Shown one piece after another: positions 6,688 through 7,452 of a DNA stretch of 7,452 nt (position 1 is its first letter; the number at the start of each line of letters is the position of its first letter). The stretch is from JASFYU01 sp045046905 (GTDB lineage: Bacteria; Bacteroidota; Bacteroidia; Flavobacteriales; Flavobacteriaceae): contig JASFYU010000085.1 of the NCBI GenBank assembly GCA_045046905.1, positions 1 through 7,452 on the forward strand, given 5' to 3'. The translations under genes were made by a program, and so were the position numbers. The notes under the pieces were generated by a model. That model searched no databases. It was not told the DNA's origin and saw only the letters and a list, made by a program, of their open reading frames with translations.

Positions 6688-7365
6688 ATGTTACAAAAAA
6701 CATCGACAAGAGGCACTGGAATGTTGTTTGCCATTTTAGGAGTGGTACTTTTCTCGGCCAAGGCCGTTATGGTTAAATTGGCCTATGGCTATGGTGTCGA
6801 CCACCTTTCTCTTTTATTATTTCGAATGCTATTCGCGCTGCCCTTCTATTTGGTCATTGCATTTTGGAAAAAACCATCACATAAAAAAGATATCAGATCA
6901 AGAGATTGGTTATGGTTATTTTTATTTGGATTCTTAGGCTATTATTTAGCAAGTCTTTTCGACTTTATGGGTTTGTATTATATCAAGGCTGGTTTGGAGC
7001 GAATCATCCTATTTATATATCCTACAATAGTGGTGTTGCTTTCATGGTTGTTCTTTAAAAAGAAATTAACAAAATGGCAGCTCATTGCTATTTTAGTTAC
7101 GTATTTGGGTGTAATAGTTACATTTTGGGGTGAAATTGGGGCAAAGGGCGATTCTATTTATTGGGGAGGTTTCTTGATTTTTTTAAGTGCCATAACCTAT
7201 GCCTCTTATTTGGTGGGGGGCGGCTGGTTGATTTCAAAATTTGGTGTGCTACGGTTTACTTCTTATGTCATGGTCATTTCTACAGTCTGTGTTAGTGTGC
7301 ATTATGCGCTACAAGGAAATTTTGATTTGTTCAATTACTCAAAAGAAGTATACTTATTAACCTGA
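6688..7365 (+). CDS. EamA-family (drug/metabolite transporter superfamily) permease, C-terminally truncated, probable pseudogene
   Basis: The 225 residues match the EamA fold of inner-membrane carriers built from two five-helix repeats, normally about 290-300 residues with ten helices. Hydrophobic segments can be placed near 12-30, 40-58, 73-95, 99-121, 130-148, 158-176 and 190-208. That is one complete EamA repeat plus two helices of the second. Recognisable stretches are LLLFRMLFALPFYLVIAF (43-60) and GLYYIKAGLERIILFIYPTI (95-114). The frame then ends at VYLLT followed by TGA, where a family member should continue into helix 8. The two other forward frames beyond the stop show no hydrophobic continuation, so this looks like loss of the 3' end and not a simple frameshift. 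Substrate is unknown. The start may be the ATG at 6688 or the one at 6721, just before helix 1. A seven-helix product is probably non-functional. Confidence 0.82.
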   Translation: MLQKTSTRGTGMLFAILGVVLFSAKAVMVKLAYGYGVDHLSLLLFRMLFALPFYLVIAFWKKPSHKKDIRSRDWLWLFLFGFLGYYLASLFDFMGLYYIKAGLERIILFIYPTIVVLLSWLFFKKKLTKWQLIAILVTYLGVIVTFWGEIGAKGDSIYWGGFLIFLSAITYASYLVGGGWLISKFGVLRFTSYVMVISTVCVSVHYALQGNFDLFNYSKEVYLLT

Positions 7366-7452
7366 GTTCGACCTAAGATTTAATCTACAGAATACAAATA
7401 AAAGCTAAGATTTGAAATGGAAAATTTGAAGGAATATCTGGATATTTCAAAA
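7360..7452. mobile_element. Possible left end of an insertion element or rearrangement junction (extends beyond window)
   Basis: Transporter-like coding sequence stops at about 7359. It gives way to A/T-rich DNA beginning ACCTGAGTTCGACCTAAG, unrelated to any EamA continuation in the forward frames. A new ATG appears about 55 bp in, as would fit a transposase start behind a terminal repeat. Neither the other end nor a target duplication is in the window, and I cannot assign an IS family. This is inference from the truncation. Confidence 0.3.
7417..7452 (+). CDS. Possible start of an unidentified gene, cut by the window edge
   Basis: An ATG at 7417-7419 opens a frame of 12 codons (MENLKEYLDISK) that runs off the end of the window. 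The upstream bases (AAAGCTAAGATTTGAA) are A-rich, as expected for a Bacteroidota start. Twelve residues are too few to identify a family. Its position just inside the junction that truncates the transporter makes a transposase or other cargo gene plausible, but it could also be a chance frame. Confidence 0.25.
   Translation, partial: MENLKEYLDISK

Noticed and set aside
1..7452. Search for CRISPR arrays, tRNA/rRNA genes, and toxin-antitoxin or defence modules
   Set aside because: No repeated spacer structure, cloverleaf, rRNA-like stretch or defence gene pair could be seen by eye in the window.

Overview
The window looks like a chromosomal stretch from a Bacteroidota bacterium, most likely a marine Flavobacteriaceae (Maribacter/Zobellia-like; inferred from protein style and gene order, not from a search). 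Supporting signs are -7 boxes of the TAnnTTTG type, A/T-rich start regions without Shine-Dalgarno sequences, and a gene set typical of flavobacterial core genomes. It is mainly ordinary housekeeping sequence. I found no CRISPR array, tRNA, rRNA or defence system.

Left half (40-4321), all on the minus strand. Read in transcription order from the right: a short LuxC-type acyl-CoA reductase (3281-4321), phosphoserine aminotransferase serC (1990-3054), short-type D-3-phosphoglycerate dehydrogenase serA (810-1760) and a DUF937 protein (40-675). serA and serC carry out the first two steps of serine synthesis from 3-phosphoglycerate. The gene for the third step (serB) is not in the window. The spacers are fairly long (134-229 bp). 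The serC-serA spacer holds a perfect 20-bp palindrome, and the reductase-serC spacer holds a 9-bp inverted repeat.

Centre (4322-4586): the acyl-CoA reductase and a dicluster 4Fe-4S ferredoxin (4587-4940, plus strand) diverge from a shared region. Two Bacteroidota-type -7 boxes there face each other within 30 bp and form a near-perfect dyad. This is the most interesting regulatory arrangement in the window.

Right half (4941-7452), plus strand: a 496-bp spacer with no convincing gene ends in a good -7 box. It is followed by the universal P-loop ATPase ychF (5437-6531) and then an EamA-family transporter (6688-7365). The transporter stops after about seven of the expected ten membrane helices. 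Its sequence breaks off abruptly about 90 bp before the window edge into unrelated A/T-rich DNA, which carries a possible new start codon at 7417. An insertion sequence or other rearrangement junction is the simplest explanation, but it cannot be proved from this window.
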